This document shows, in pieces, positions 11,499 to 21,803 of a stretch of DNA of 64,000 nt; position 1 is the first letter of the stretch; each line of letters starts with the position of its first letter. Source of the DNA: Anthostomella pinea. Taxonomy: Eukaryota; Ascomycota; Sordariomycetes; Xylariales; Xylariaceae. Below the pieces are notes generated by a model, which saw nothing but the letters and a program-made list of their open reading frames with translations, ran no database searches and was not told the origin of the DNA. The stretch is from the NCBI GenBank assembly GCA_963556695.1, contig CAUWAG010000003.1, positions 1,054,001 to 1,118,000 on the forward strand, written 5' to 3'. The translations under genes were made by a program, and so were the position numbers.

Positions 11499-13305
11499 TC
11501 AAGCAGAGCACGTGCAATCACCAGCAGTGACAGTCACAGTCGAGTAGATCATACTGGTGGATGCCGCCGTGACAACAGCCGTAGTCACAACCTCGCTCTC
11601 GACACCCGTGTCAGACGTGACATCAGTGACAGACTCGACACCAGTGACAGATGCACCACCAGTAACAGTCTCAAAACCACCCAAAGCCGACGCCGTAATA
11701 GTCGCCACAGCCGGCGTCGTAACCGTAGGCGCAATACTCAACGTCTCCGTAACAGGCGCCGTCAACCGCGTAAGCGAGACCACAGCACCCGCACCCGCAC
11801 CCGTCGCGGGCGTAGTGTATGCCATAGCCGTAGTCGTAGTCGTATTACCATACGGCGCGCCCATGGTCGGATACAGCGGCGCAGCCACAGACACAGACGC
11901 AGAACCAGCAGCGGTAGGACAGCTCACCACCGTCCTTACCGTCGGCTCCTCCACAACAACTACCTGCGCCATGCTAGCAGGACAATTCACGAGTGCAGCC
12001 GCGCAGCTCGTGATGCTGTACGTAGCCATCGCCGACTGCGTCTCAGTAACAAGAGCCGTGGGGCAGGGCACCCCCGTTGTCGTCATCGCCGTCGTTGTCG
12101 CCTCCCCAAGTCCCCCAAAACACGTCGAAGCCACGGCCTCGAACAGCATGGTACTCGCCGCGGGGTTGAAGTCGACGAGGTCGACGCCAGCCACGTCGGC
12201 GCCGACGTCGACGAACACGCCCGCGTTGATGTTAAACTCGGCAAAGGCTGGCACGCACGTCGTCGTGTCGTTGCCGCCACTACCAAACGCGAGCTGCTCG
12301 CCGAGAGCGTCACCTGCGGTATGTTGATGTAGGCGCCCGCGAGAGCCTGTTGTGTCGAAGGCGGCGATGCTGGGGAGGTCTATCCCGGCCTGGACGCGCA
12401 GGCGCAGTGCGAGCGTTACGTTGGCGGGGACGGTGGCGCTCAGGGGGAGGAGGGAGGCCATGGCGCCGTCGCTACGGGAGAGTCAATCCCTGATGTTCTG
12501 GAGATTGAGGGTAGACAATGAATGATTGACACTTACAAGTTCGCAGTATTCTCCTTGCTCGTATCAAGGGGCATGGTGAAAGACGAGACGTCCGGAATCG
12601 ATACCTCGAACCCGCCCGTCGTCTCGACCTGCCCCTTGATGCCCAGCACCAGATCCACGGAGAAGACGACGCCGACTTGGAACCCGGGGCCCTGTGGCAT
12701 CTTTCAGCATCCACCTCCTCACCAAAGGACCATGGTAGACTCCGACTTACAGCAACCCCAATCGGACTCTCCGACTTGAACAACGGCAGCGCAAACTCGC
12801 CCGAGGCAGACGCAGTGAGACCCAGCTCAATCCTAGCACCAACACCATAGAAAGCAATCGCCAGCTCAGCCTCGTCGAACAGATCCAGACCATCCGTGAC
12901 GTCGTCCAGGACGTCGGCGAAGCCGTCCGGAAACGAGGTCGAGGCCACGATCTCGCCGCGCGTCGGGCAGTCGACGCACTCCAGTGACAGCGAGAATGCC
13001 TCCCACTTCCTGTCGTCATCTCGGTCAGTCTTTCTCCTTCTTCCGTTCCGCAGGGGTCATGTATATTGTCGGATTGCTCCCGAGCTGTGCGCTTACCCTG
13101 AGAATAGCGTCTCGCCCTTGGCCTGCCAGTCGAGCGGGAACGAGGCGTTGGCGTTGGCGTCCCTCTTGGCCAACACTCTCCCACCAAGAGGCTTCCCCAG
13201 CCGGACGTCCCGCGGGATGCGAGGAGGCACCACCAGATGCGTCGGCTTCGCTGCCGCGCCCAGCGCCAGCATCGACGCCAGGAGTGCGACCGACAGGCGG
13301 AACAT
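11499..13305 (-). CDS. Secreted Ser/Thr-rich protein, DUF7223-like
   Basis: Four exons: 13097-13305, 12751-13009, 12537-12691 and 11499-12471. All introns are GT-AG and the total gives 531 codons. The chosen start (13305) opens directly with a signal peptide, MFRLSVALLASMLALGAAA; a Met 19 codons upstream would bury it. The mature part has a compact beta-rich region with a Cys-x2-Cys pair (ECVDC) and stretches such as GEFALPLFKSESPIGV and GPGFQVGVVFSVDLVLG, reminiscent of the fungal DUF7029/DUF7223 secreted proteins. This family call is from memory of pattern and is not certain. From about residue 340 the chain is Ser/Thr/Val-rich and probably O-glycosylated. It ends CTCSA without a hydrophobic GPI tail. 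A cell-wall or extracellular role is inferred; no enzyme motif is visible. Confidence 0.75.
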
Positions 13306-14934
13306 AACTACAAACCCGCCCAGAAATCTAAAAAGAAGCGAAGGAATGGACGCGACGGGCAAAAGGGTAAACCAAATGAAAGACGTCCGTCACATCAAGA
13401 GTTCAACTACCCTCTCTCTGTCTCTCGCAGACCTCCCCCTTCACCAAAAAGCGCGAGGCCATCGCGAGAGATATAGCCAATGCCTCCAGCACCGATCCTG
13501 CGCAGCCCAACTCCTCCATCGCCCCTGTCAGCTTCCTAGCCCTACCTATCAGCTGAAGTGGCGTGTGAGCTGGGGCTCCTGGCAGCTTCTCGATCGTAGG
13601 ATCTGACAATGCAGGGTCCTGTGTTGCGAGCACACAGCCGAGTATCTTTGAAACCAAGCATTCAGATACCCGGCAAGCAAGCAAGCAGTCTCGACCAGCA
13701 GCGGGCAGCAGGAACACTGGCCAAGGAGCCGTGCCAGCACACCGAAGTCCTCCAGTTTGACTGGACCCCTGGTCCTTTGACAGCATAGCCCGTGAGCAAA
13801 CAGCGGATAGACAAGTCCACTCTAGGGTCCTGACCAGCAACTGAAATAAGGCTCAGATGCAAAGTGTTTCCTCCCCGCAAAAGAGACAAGCACACATTCC
13901 GCAGTCAATTCCACAAACACAACAGACCCAGCCCTGGCGGTGGCCCGCCCGGGGAAGTATGTTCGCCATCCGAGGTGCAACGGCACCTCCAATTCTTAGA
14001 CGTACCCCCTCGATCTTCAAAACAACCCCATGCGTTTTCCCGTTCTCCAGGTATTAGCCATTGCATGCAAGCTGCGCCAAGCCCTCCGACCAGGACCAAC
14101 GCACCAACAATCAGTCAGCCCGTCAGCTTACGAGCCCCAGCAGCTGCAAAGAACGCATATCGTGAGACAAGACGAACCAACTGCTACATAGCAAAGCTGT
14201 GGCCCGGGCCGAGAGCAAGGAGGATTTGGACCTGATCGGGAGAATCCTAGGATGGTAGGGTAGTTGTTGATTGGTTCCCCTTTTTGACAGCTGCCCCCCC
14301 GCCCCCTGTCCACGCACTGTTGGGTTTCACAATGTTCACAATGCGGGGGGCTTGCATCTACCTCGTTGCAGAACTTTTACCACACAACTGCGCCCGCCTC
14401 CTGATGAGACTGACCGACGACCTCATGGGGCCCGAGTGCGATGATTTTTCGGTAAGCCGGTATTGCAGGACCGCACTGCCATCGTTTAATCTGACAACGT
14501 GGGCGAAGTTGCATTGTATATTCATGCCAGGCACAGGTCGTCGTCCCGTTTCTATTTCTACCGTTGACCCAGGGGAGACGTGGGACCAGCATGGGGATCT
14601 CTCTTCACAAGATCACAAGTTCCTGGATCCTTACTTTGGCCACTCGGCCGTCGCAGAACACTCGTTATCAACTGGAAGGGGCCGGCACATTTTGATGTGT
14701 GTTTCTTCATGAATCAAAACTTCAGTAGTCTATTTCGATGTCAATTCCATGACATGAGATGCTCTTTCTATCAGCCCAATTGCCCGCTACACCAGGAGAA
14801 TGCCTCGTTGTCTCCATTGTCGCTTTTTTAATACACTGGCACCCATCTGCCATTTCATAGGTAGATATACAAAAGAGAAGCGATACACTGGCTGAGCCAA
14901 GTCAGCCCGCTGGTAAGACCTGTCATGGCCGTTT
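13306..14934. other. Intergenic interval, no supported gene
   Basis: It lies between the start of the secreted protein gene and the 3' end of LETM1, so it holds the promoter of the former and the 3' region of the latter. Frames of 120-145 codons occur on both strands (for example 13403-13840 minus, 14284-14712 plus), but they overlap each other, are of low complexity and match nothing I know. Confidence 0.4.
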
Positions 14935-16596
14935 CTAATTCTCCGTCTTCTTCGCCTCAATCTTCTCCGGAGACTGCTGCGTTTGCTGTGCCTGTTGTGC
15001 TGTAGTCCGTTCAGCTTCGGCGTCGACCGCTTCGCCGACCACCTCCTTGTCGAGGCCCTGCTCCGACGCCGCCATCTGGCGGTCGTCCTTCTCGTCAATG
15101 TCGTCGACGTCCTTTGGCGTAGCCAAACCAGTCTCCTGATTCTCCTCGTTTTGCTCATTTTCTTCCTCGATAAGCTCTTGCTGTTCCTTGACAACGTCAA
15201 GACGTTGCTTGTTAGTCGCCGCACCTTCGGCATTGTGCACCTCGAGCTCGATCTCATGGTACAGCTCCTCAGGAATCGACGAAAGCACACCCGTCAGCGC
15301 CTCGATCTGACTGTTGAAGCCACCCTCGTCGGCCTTTTGACCGTACATGTAGGCGTTGCTGAGCACCAGGAGTGTTGACGGGACGCCGTGCTTTAGTCGC
15401 AGCTCGAGCCATGACGAGAGGTCCTCTCTGAGTCTGGCCGGAGACACTGTGTGGGTCTTGATACCTCGACTGGCACATGCCATCTGAAGCTCGGAAACGT
15501 TTAGGCTCTCTACACCCTCGTAGCTGATGGATTTGTCGTCTCGCTTGATCTGTCGCATTCTGTGACGAATTTGGTATCGAAGCATGGTGTCCGTGCCAAA
15601 GGTATTGAGATTCAAGTAACGGCACATGGAAACCAGCTGTGGTCTTGAAAGGTTGTCGAGGGTCAGGTCATCCCTAAACGCCTTGCAGACTTTGATGACG
15701 TCCTCTGTGCTCGGTCGCTCGCCTGTAGCGCGCAGTTTGCGAAAGAATATACTAAACTCCTCCTTTTGCGTCGTTGCAGGCGAAACAGGTAGCCCCGTCT
15801 CCCTCATCGTCTTGCGCAAGAACGAGCTGACGTCCTTGCGGGTCGCTCGGAGGGTGGCTGCCTTCTTGTCTTTAGACTGCTGGGCTTCGTATGTGCTCGG
15901 AAGTAGGTTCGGGAACAGTCGCAGAGCGATGGGTAGGAGGGCTTCAGCGAAGGGAACAATGATGAAGACGGAGAAGGGAACCAGACGCCCCAGATCCTGG
16001 ACGGTTCTTTGGAGCTGTCGGTTCTCTCGTCGGGTGAGTTCGTAGCCAGCGGCCATTTTCAGAGCCAACTTGCTACTGATCTTGATCTCGGTGCCTAGCA
16101 ACTTCGTCCCATCCCAGTAATGTTGAATCTCATGTTTTATCTTCTGCACGAGGGTCAGCTTCTTCCCTTGCTTCTCTTCCTTCTTCTCGACGTCCGACTG
16201 CTTCCGCGCTGCTAGCTCGGACAATGACTTGGGCTCGGCAGACGGCTCCCCTATGGTGGGTTGTGTCGGCTCTGCTGTCGGTGTGGCTTCCGAGCTCTTT
16301 GACTTGGATTCTGAAGCTTTCTGATCGCCGGCCGAGGCGTCCTTTGAGAGTGGTTTCTTAGCCTGCTCCGCATTGAAACCCGGGGGTGGACCATCATTGG
16401 GCCCAGCTGTATGCCGCTCGGTTGATATGCTTCGAAGTGGGATCAGGAGGGCGCGCGCGGTGAGTTCTGCGGGCAGCGTCCGCGTCTGGCGGCCGAGGTA
16501 TGCTGAGACAAGACCGAGTCCAGGGCGAGTGGCGGTTCTAGCGGCGAAGGGGTTCACTATGACTGCCCGTCGGGCAGCTCTGGAGGATGCGCTCAT
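14935..16596 (-). CDS. LETM1/Mdm38 family mitochondrial inner-membrane protein
   Basis: A single 553-residue exon. The N terminus is Arg/Ser/Ala-rich without acidic residues (MSASSRAARRAVIVNPF...), as in a mitochondrial presequence. A low-complexity Ser/Pro/Lys linker follows to about residue 140. Next is the LETM1 core, with LVQKIKHEIQHYWDGTKLLG, a single membrane segment at about 204-235 (RLVPFSVFIIVPFAEALLPIA) and the matrix ribosome-binding-like domain (DNLSRPQLVSMCRYLNL) to about 420. The C terminus is acidic and Gln/Glu-rich, probably coiled coil. In yeast and mammals the family supports mitochondrial K+/H+ (or Ca2+) homeostasis and inner-membrane insertion of new proteins. Length and architecture are normal. 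A solo LTR lies 265 bp upstream of the start codon. Confidence 0.93.
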   Translation of the reverse strand: MSASSRAARRAVIVNPFAARTATRPGLGLVSAYLGRQTRTLPAELTARALLIPLRSISTERHTAGPNDGPPPGFNAEQAKKPLSKDASAGDQKASESKSKSSEATPTAEPTQPTIGEPSAEPKSLSELAARKQSDVEKKEEKQGKKLTLVQKIKHEIQHYWDGTKLLGTEIKISSKLALKMAAGYELTRRENRQLQRTVQDLGRLVPFSVFIIVPFAEALLPIALRLFPNLLPSTYEAQQSKDKKAATLRATRKDVSSFLRKTMRETGLPVSPATTQKEEFSIFFRKLRATGERPSTEDVIKVCKAFRDDLTLDNLSRPQLVSMCRYLNLNTFGTDTMLRYQIRHRMRQIKRDDKSISYEGVESLNVSELQMACASRGIKTHTVSPARLREDLSSWLELRLKHGVPSTLLVLSNAYMYGQKADEGGFNSQIEALTGVLSSIPEELYHEIELEVHNAEGAATNKQRLDVVKEQQELIEEENEQNEENQETGLATPKDVDDIDEKDDRQMAASEQGLDKEVVGEAVDAEAERTTAQQAQQTQQSPEKIEAKKTEN

Positions 16597-16860
16597 CTTG
16601 GGTGGGGCGTAGCTAAGGATTGTCTAAGTGAGTGAAGAGAAACGATGGCACTCTAGGATTGTTGCGAGTGCAAAAGATGGAAATGGATGTTGTCAGCTTG
16701 GAGAATGATGGACATGGGGGTCGACGAGACGACGTCGGACGGATTCCAAGCAGCTTTTCTCTCTGGGAAGCCGCCCGATAAATCCGATCGGGCAGTCGGG
16801 CTTATCACGTGGTTTCTTGGTCTGGACCTTCCAGGGGTCCACCTTTATATATTCGTATAG

Positions 16861-17063
16861 TGTCAGATGTTGGATCCCAGATATGGTGCCCTTAGGTGCA
16901 GTACCCACTAGGGGGCTGTCAAGGGTACAGTGGATCCACCCTGGCATGGTGCAGTATAGTATTTAGCTGTAGATTAGCCCTGCCGAGCATACTTGAGAAT
17001 GACGACAACATTTGCAGCGACCGCTCACACCCCCAAGGCTTGTGACCCTTCTAGAATCTCACA
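16861..17063 (+). mobile_element. Solo LTR, family A, copy 3 (203 bp)
   Basis: Third full-length copy of the 203-bp LTR, in the same orientation as copy 2. It starts TGTCAGATGTTGGATCC and ends TAGAATCTCACA. The 5-bp target duplication TATAG is exact (16856-16860 and 17064-17068). It sits in the upstream region of the LETM1 gene, whose start codon is at 16596 on the minus strand. Confidence 0.93.
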
Positions 17064-17068
17064 TATAG

Positions 17069-18139
17069 ACATTAATAGCTATATTGCTGTCGAAGGTTCG
17101 AGGTTTAAGATGGTAAGCTTGAGTCTTATTTGGCCTAAATAGGTTATATTATTAACTGATATCTTAAAAGACACTGATTTATAAATACTATTTAAATTTT
17201 TGGTAAAAATATAAGGACTTGTATTATTATAACTTTTTTATGGAAGGAAAAAAAATCTTACAAATTTTTTTTTACACAATGCATTAGAACTGCCTTGATG
17301 CAATCACGACCCGCTGTATCCGGCCCATTCTTGCAGCTGTCCCGCCTATCGGGCTGAATTTAGTCAGGGACACAGCACTACGTCATTGTTCAACATTGTT
17401 CAACTGGTGAGGCAGGTCCACTATCAGCCAGCTTGCCACAGCGCAACGGTTCCGAGGTCGGTATGCCCTTGAGATCGGAGCCCGAGTCTGCCCATTGTCC
17501 GAGGTACCTCTTTCGGAGCCTATCAGATTTTAAAAGTCAACCTTATTCCCGCTGTCAAATCTTCGGCATGCATGTTAAGCCGCAATGTACATAACGACAC
17601 GCTATATATTGAAAAGATACATGGTTGCTATTGCAAACAGACAGCGAAATTAACCGCACGGGGAAACAAAACAAGGCGCTCGGACAATGGGCAGTCTCCG
17701 ATCTCAAGGGGATGAATAAGGAGGCGGAAGTGACGATGGGCTGGTTTGATATGCTCGAGTCCGTAATGCTGCAGAGGGAACCAACAAGTATTTATGATCA
17801 GAGCCATACCTCGATGTCGGTACGATATGTACCAGGTTAGGTACAATAATCATATCATACTTCTACGAAACCCAGGCGTCTATATGTGTTAACCAAGCAA
17901 ATGCACATGTTCGATTACACCAACGACTCGACTCATATAATGCGCCGTCCTGGGTATCTATGGGTATCTAGACACTGAATGAAGCATCTCTATGATGAAA
18001 ATAATCTCAATCTCTCGCCAATACTCCAATAGCCGCCGGTCCCATCCATGCATGCTCCCCCTTTATAATAAGTAACTGAGTTGGAATCCACCCCAGGGAA
18101 TATGTGTTTCGAAGAAAAGAATGCAACCCAGTGGCCCTA
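17069..18139. other. Intergenic interval with a short AT-rich patch
   Basis: About 200 bp at 17070-17280 are AT-rich and may be the remnant of another repeat. The rest has normal composition and no frame beyond 72 codons. It contains the 3' flank of the STB6-like gene. No RNA gene is visible. Confidence 0.4.
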
Positions 18140-20997
18140 CTATTCTGACTTGTCCTCACTGTCATGTTCGTGTTGCCGTGGCCTGGTTATGTTAGGACCC
18201 GTGCCAATGCCCGTCAACGTCCTGACAGCCCAGTGCAGCCAGCTCTCCTTCTCCAGGTGTGCCTTCAAGTCGTCAGCTCGTCTCTCGACGTCGTCCACCT
18301 GCACTTCGAACTGCACCACGCCGTCCTCAACATCCTGTACCCGCGATACCAGGACGTTGATCTCGTACTCCAGCTTGGCTGCTAATACCTCGACTTCCTT
18401 AAGCGCCTCGGTGATCTGTACTCTCTCTTCGCCGACCGTATCCTGCGAGTCCTGCTTCATACGCTGGTAGACATCCCTGCAATGGTGATAGAGAGTCTGC
18501 AATTCGTCCTGCTGCCGTGCATAATTATCATCCATGTCTTCGATGGACTTGATGTTCTCGTCGACCCATGGCTCGATGCGTTCCTTCATGTTAGCTATAC
18601 CCATGTACAGGATTTTGGCAGTCTCGGCAAAGAGTGCCTGCTTTTGGAACATGGCCTCATTGTCCGAGTCGTCCGAGTCGGCCATATCCATTATTTCTAC
18701 CCAGCGAAGTATAGCCTCCTCCGCATCGCCGAACGACAACCTTCGTGGCCATCGAGCTTCGCTCGGAGCAGCACGCCCGGCCGGGCGAATTCCTGATATG
18801 CTATGTCGCCGGTACAAGCCCAAAAAGGCTGAGTTGATACGCTGCTCCACGCCCAGAACGCGCTGTTGCACGTCACTCTCACCTACCGTACTACCAGCAG
18901 GCGATTCGCCCACGTCAGCTTCTTTCAAGACATCCAGATTCTGAGATATCCGTTTTCGGTCTCCGTTGTTGGGCTTTTGTACAGTGCCGTTAGCACGGGG
19001 TGTCGACAGACTTTGAGCCGAGAGTGCTTCATCTGGAGCCGATGCCGTGACCGAAGGCGTGGCTGACTCGACGCTCTTGTCCCTTAGGGAATTTAGGTAT
19101 TCTTCTGGTTTGTTTTTCCACGTGAACGCCCTATTGAGCTGTCCTGGGACCGGACCAGGACCAGGACTTGGGCTCGGCAGTACCCCGGCCGAGTAATTAG
19201 ATGGGACAGAAGATAGCTGACCGGAGAAAGCGGTATCTGAGGATTCGTCCCTGGACGGCCGGCTGGCGTGCCCCCGCAGGCCGCTCCCGCTGGTCATTGC
19301 ATCCTTTATCCGACCAAGTCCTGAGCGAGCGTCTCGTGCAACACTCTTGAAAACACCTCGCCGCATCGCATCTCTGTCCCCGGGGCCTTCTGCTACACTA
19401 ACCGCAGAGCCAGGAGCAGGGCCAGAGTAGACTGTAGGCGGTTCATCTCTCCGAACGACTTCAGGTTCGTCTTCTACGGCCGTGGAGTTTGTTCGTTTCG
19501 CCTGCGCACCGAGGTCTTCTTTGCCGAAAAGGACTCCCATGTCGGGTAGCGAGCGCTCCTGGTCGGAAGCGGCGGCTGCACGTTTAGGCTTGCCGTACCA
19601 AAGCCACTTCGCACGTTCCCCTGAAGCCAGACTGATAAATCTGTCCAAGTCGATAGTCTCAATGTCACCAATGCCACCCTTGTCGCGGCCACCCACCATT
19701 CCCAGCACAATATCGCCTCGCTTGCCGCCGATTTCCGAGACTGTTGACTTGACGGCCTTCTGCACGCCCCAGCCTTCTCCAGCGGCTGCTTTGGCAGTCG
19801 CTGTATGTAGTTTGCGCATTGTCTTGAGATCCAGGCGTTTGGTTCTGTCAAGCTTGTGGTATTTCTGGAAATAGGAAATACCTCTTTCGGTGGCGTCAAT
19901 GTCGAAGACATCCTTTAGCACGGGGGCCCCGAAATAGCTAAGCCTATTCCTTGCCCCCATCAGTAGGCCCAGTAATGCCACCACAGTAGTCGGTCCCAGA
20001 ATACCATCAGTCGGCTCGACGTTGTAATACTCGGCCCCGAACTCCGTCCACCAGTCTCCCACAGCGGTCTCGGTAACGTCACATAAAAGACCGTCGATAT
20101 ACACCTGGTCGAGATTGCCAAATAGGGACAGGGCCACTTGACAGAGTTTGACGAGTTCGACGACAGCATCGGTGAATGGCACCTTGTCGTCTATCTTGTA
20201 AAGCTGGTAGAACTTCGCCTTGGCAGCTCCGGTGGGCTCGGACAAGGTCATGCCTGACCGGCCGGAACAGCCAAGCCTCTTCAAGTCCTCATTGACGATG
20301 AATATGCGCCTGTGCTTCCTTATATCCCCGTCGGGAACCGGGATGACGGTCAAGGCAGAGGGGAAACTGCTGAGGTTCGTCACCATCAGCTCCCCCAAGG
20401 GCGTACCCTTGGGTCGGGCATGGTATTGCTGAATGGCCTTGAAGTATATGCGCAATCGCGGTGACCAGGCCTTCCCATCTGCGGGAACAGACAGCACTCC
20501 GACTGCCACAGAGTGGTTCTCGTCTCCAGTATATGTGGCAATCACGAGCGTTGGGGATTGGCGAGAGCATGCCCATTGTTCGACCAGGTATAATTCGTAG
20601 CCCTGAAGCTGTTCCTTTCGTTCGACGACGGTGACACTTCTGTCTTCTTCGAGGTATCTGTACATATGGGTATGAGCGAGTTTGATATCTGTCGGGAATC
20701 TTGCACAACATACTTGAAAGCAACAGGATCGGGGATAGCCACATGGCGACGCTGAGAAGCTGGTGAGGGTGGTGTCTCAACGAGCGCAGGTGGATTCGTG
20801 TCGACGTCAACGGGTGTTATCGAGCCATCGTGTTGGTTCGGGCGGACATTCCTCTGTGCCGTAGCACTTATGAGTGTGGAATCCTCGTCCCTCCTGACCC
20901 TTGCGTCCATCGACTGCACTGGTACACGCAACGACATGGCGCAAGTCCGCGTACAGCCAGCCCGCGAGTTCGACTTACTCTCAGGTTCATGATGCAC
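18140..20997 (-). CDS. STB6-like protein (Sin3-binding protein family)
   Basis: Two exons: 20714-20997 and 18140-20657, 933 codons. The intron 20658-20713 starts GTATGT, ends ACAG and splits the motif VAFK/YLEEDRSVTV. The N-terminal 400 residues are the conserved fungal STB6-like domain (LQGYELYLVEQWACSR, RPKGTPLGELMVTNLS, SALTVIPVPDGD, DWWTEFGAEYYNVEPTDGIL, LLGLLMGARNRLSYFGAPV). The middle is a long disordered Ser/Pro segment (about 430-680) and the C terminus is a coiled coil with heptads around residues 830-910. Yeast STB2/STB6 were named for binding to the Sin3 corepressor; the fungal function is otherwise poorly known. The Met at 20997 is the first in frame, and one at 20937 is an alternative. 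It is transcribed away from the RMD5 homologue across an 806-bp interval. Confidence 0.85.
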
Positions 20998-21803
20998 GTA
21001 ACATGGCGGTCCAGGCAGGTGTGGCAGTGCAAGTTAACGAATGGCTCAGGTACAAGAGCTGAAGAGAGCAAGAAGAGGCTGGCGAGTGGCATGTGATGAC
21101 TGGATGGTTGACCAAAGACGATGTAACTGTAACTGGACGGGACATCAATACCCCTGATGCTATTCCCAGTACCTCGGTACCTTTTCGACTCTTTAGATGC
21201 ACTGTCGGCGTTTCATTACCTTAGGTAGGTCACAGGGGACAGCTATCGAGGTTGATGTCATCAAGTCGTTGGCCGCACTGCCGCAACAGGCAAGTGCGTA
21301 CCCGGCTCATGGCATATGCAATTGCACGTAAGGGAGGCATCCCCGCTGTAGTCTTATCGGCGATAAGATGTGACCGTCGAGCATTCAACAGCTGTAGGTC
21401 CAGTTGCAGTTGACCGTCTCCAACCCAGCTGCGCAGTCGAATGTCGCCTCCACCACCGTTTACTGAACAATCATCTACTAGGACGACTCATCTCTCGAGT
21501 ACTTCCACGAGCTATAGCTACAATTACTGGAATCAAGCATGTGAATGTACCGAACGAGAGCCAATTCGCGGGGCATTTACCATCAGAGGCGCCGATCCCG
21601 CTCTGGCCTCTCGACAACCACCAAGCAGTAGTCACAATAGCAAGAGGACGACAGGTCTCGAGCTCTTATATACTGCCCGATCGATCCGAAAACTCGACCG
21701 TTTACGTTCATCCCCTAACCCGTCCCGAACCCAGTCCTACCATCGACGAATCCCATCGAGCTTCCCGGAGTATACCCTGCTCCTGTATCGACTCGGAATC
21801 GCA
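20998..21803. promoter_or_regulatory. Divergent promoter region between STB6-like and RMD5/GID2
   Basis: 806 bp separate the two start codons, which point in opposite directions, so both promoters must lie here. The stretch has several small frames, the longest leading into the RMD5 first exon, but nothing coding that I can support. I could not assign specific factor sites with confidence. Confidence 0.45.

Noticed and set aside
11557..12327. 256-codon plus-strand frame, Val/Thr-rich
   Set aside because: It is the exact antisense of the Ser/Thr-rich tail of the secreted DUF7223-like gene, whose splice sites and signal peptide support the minus strand.
13403..13840. 145-codon minus-strand frame in the DUF7223-like upstream region
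   Set aside because: No domain, no splice support, and it overlaps other frames; considered leader or chance.
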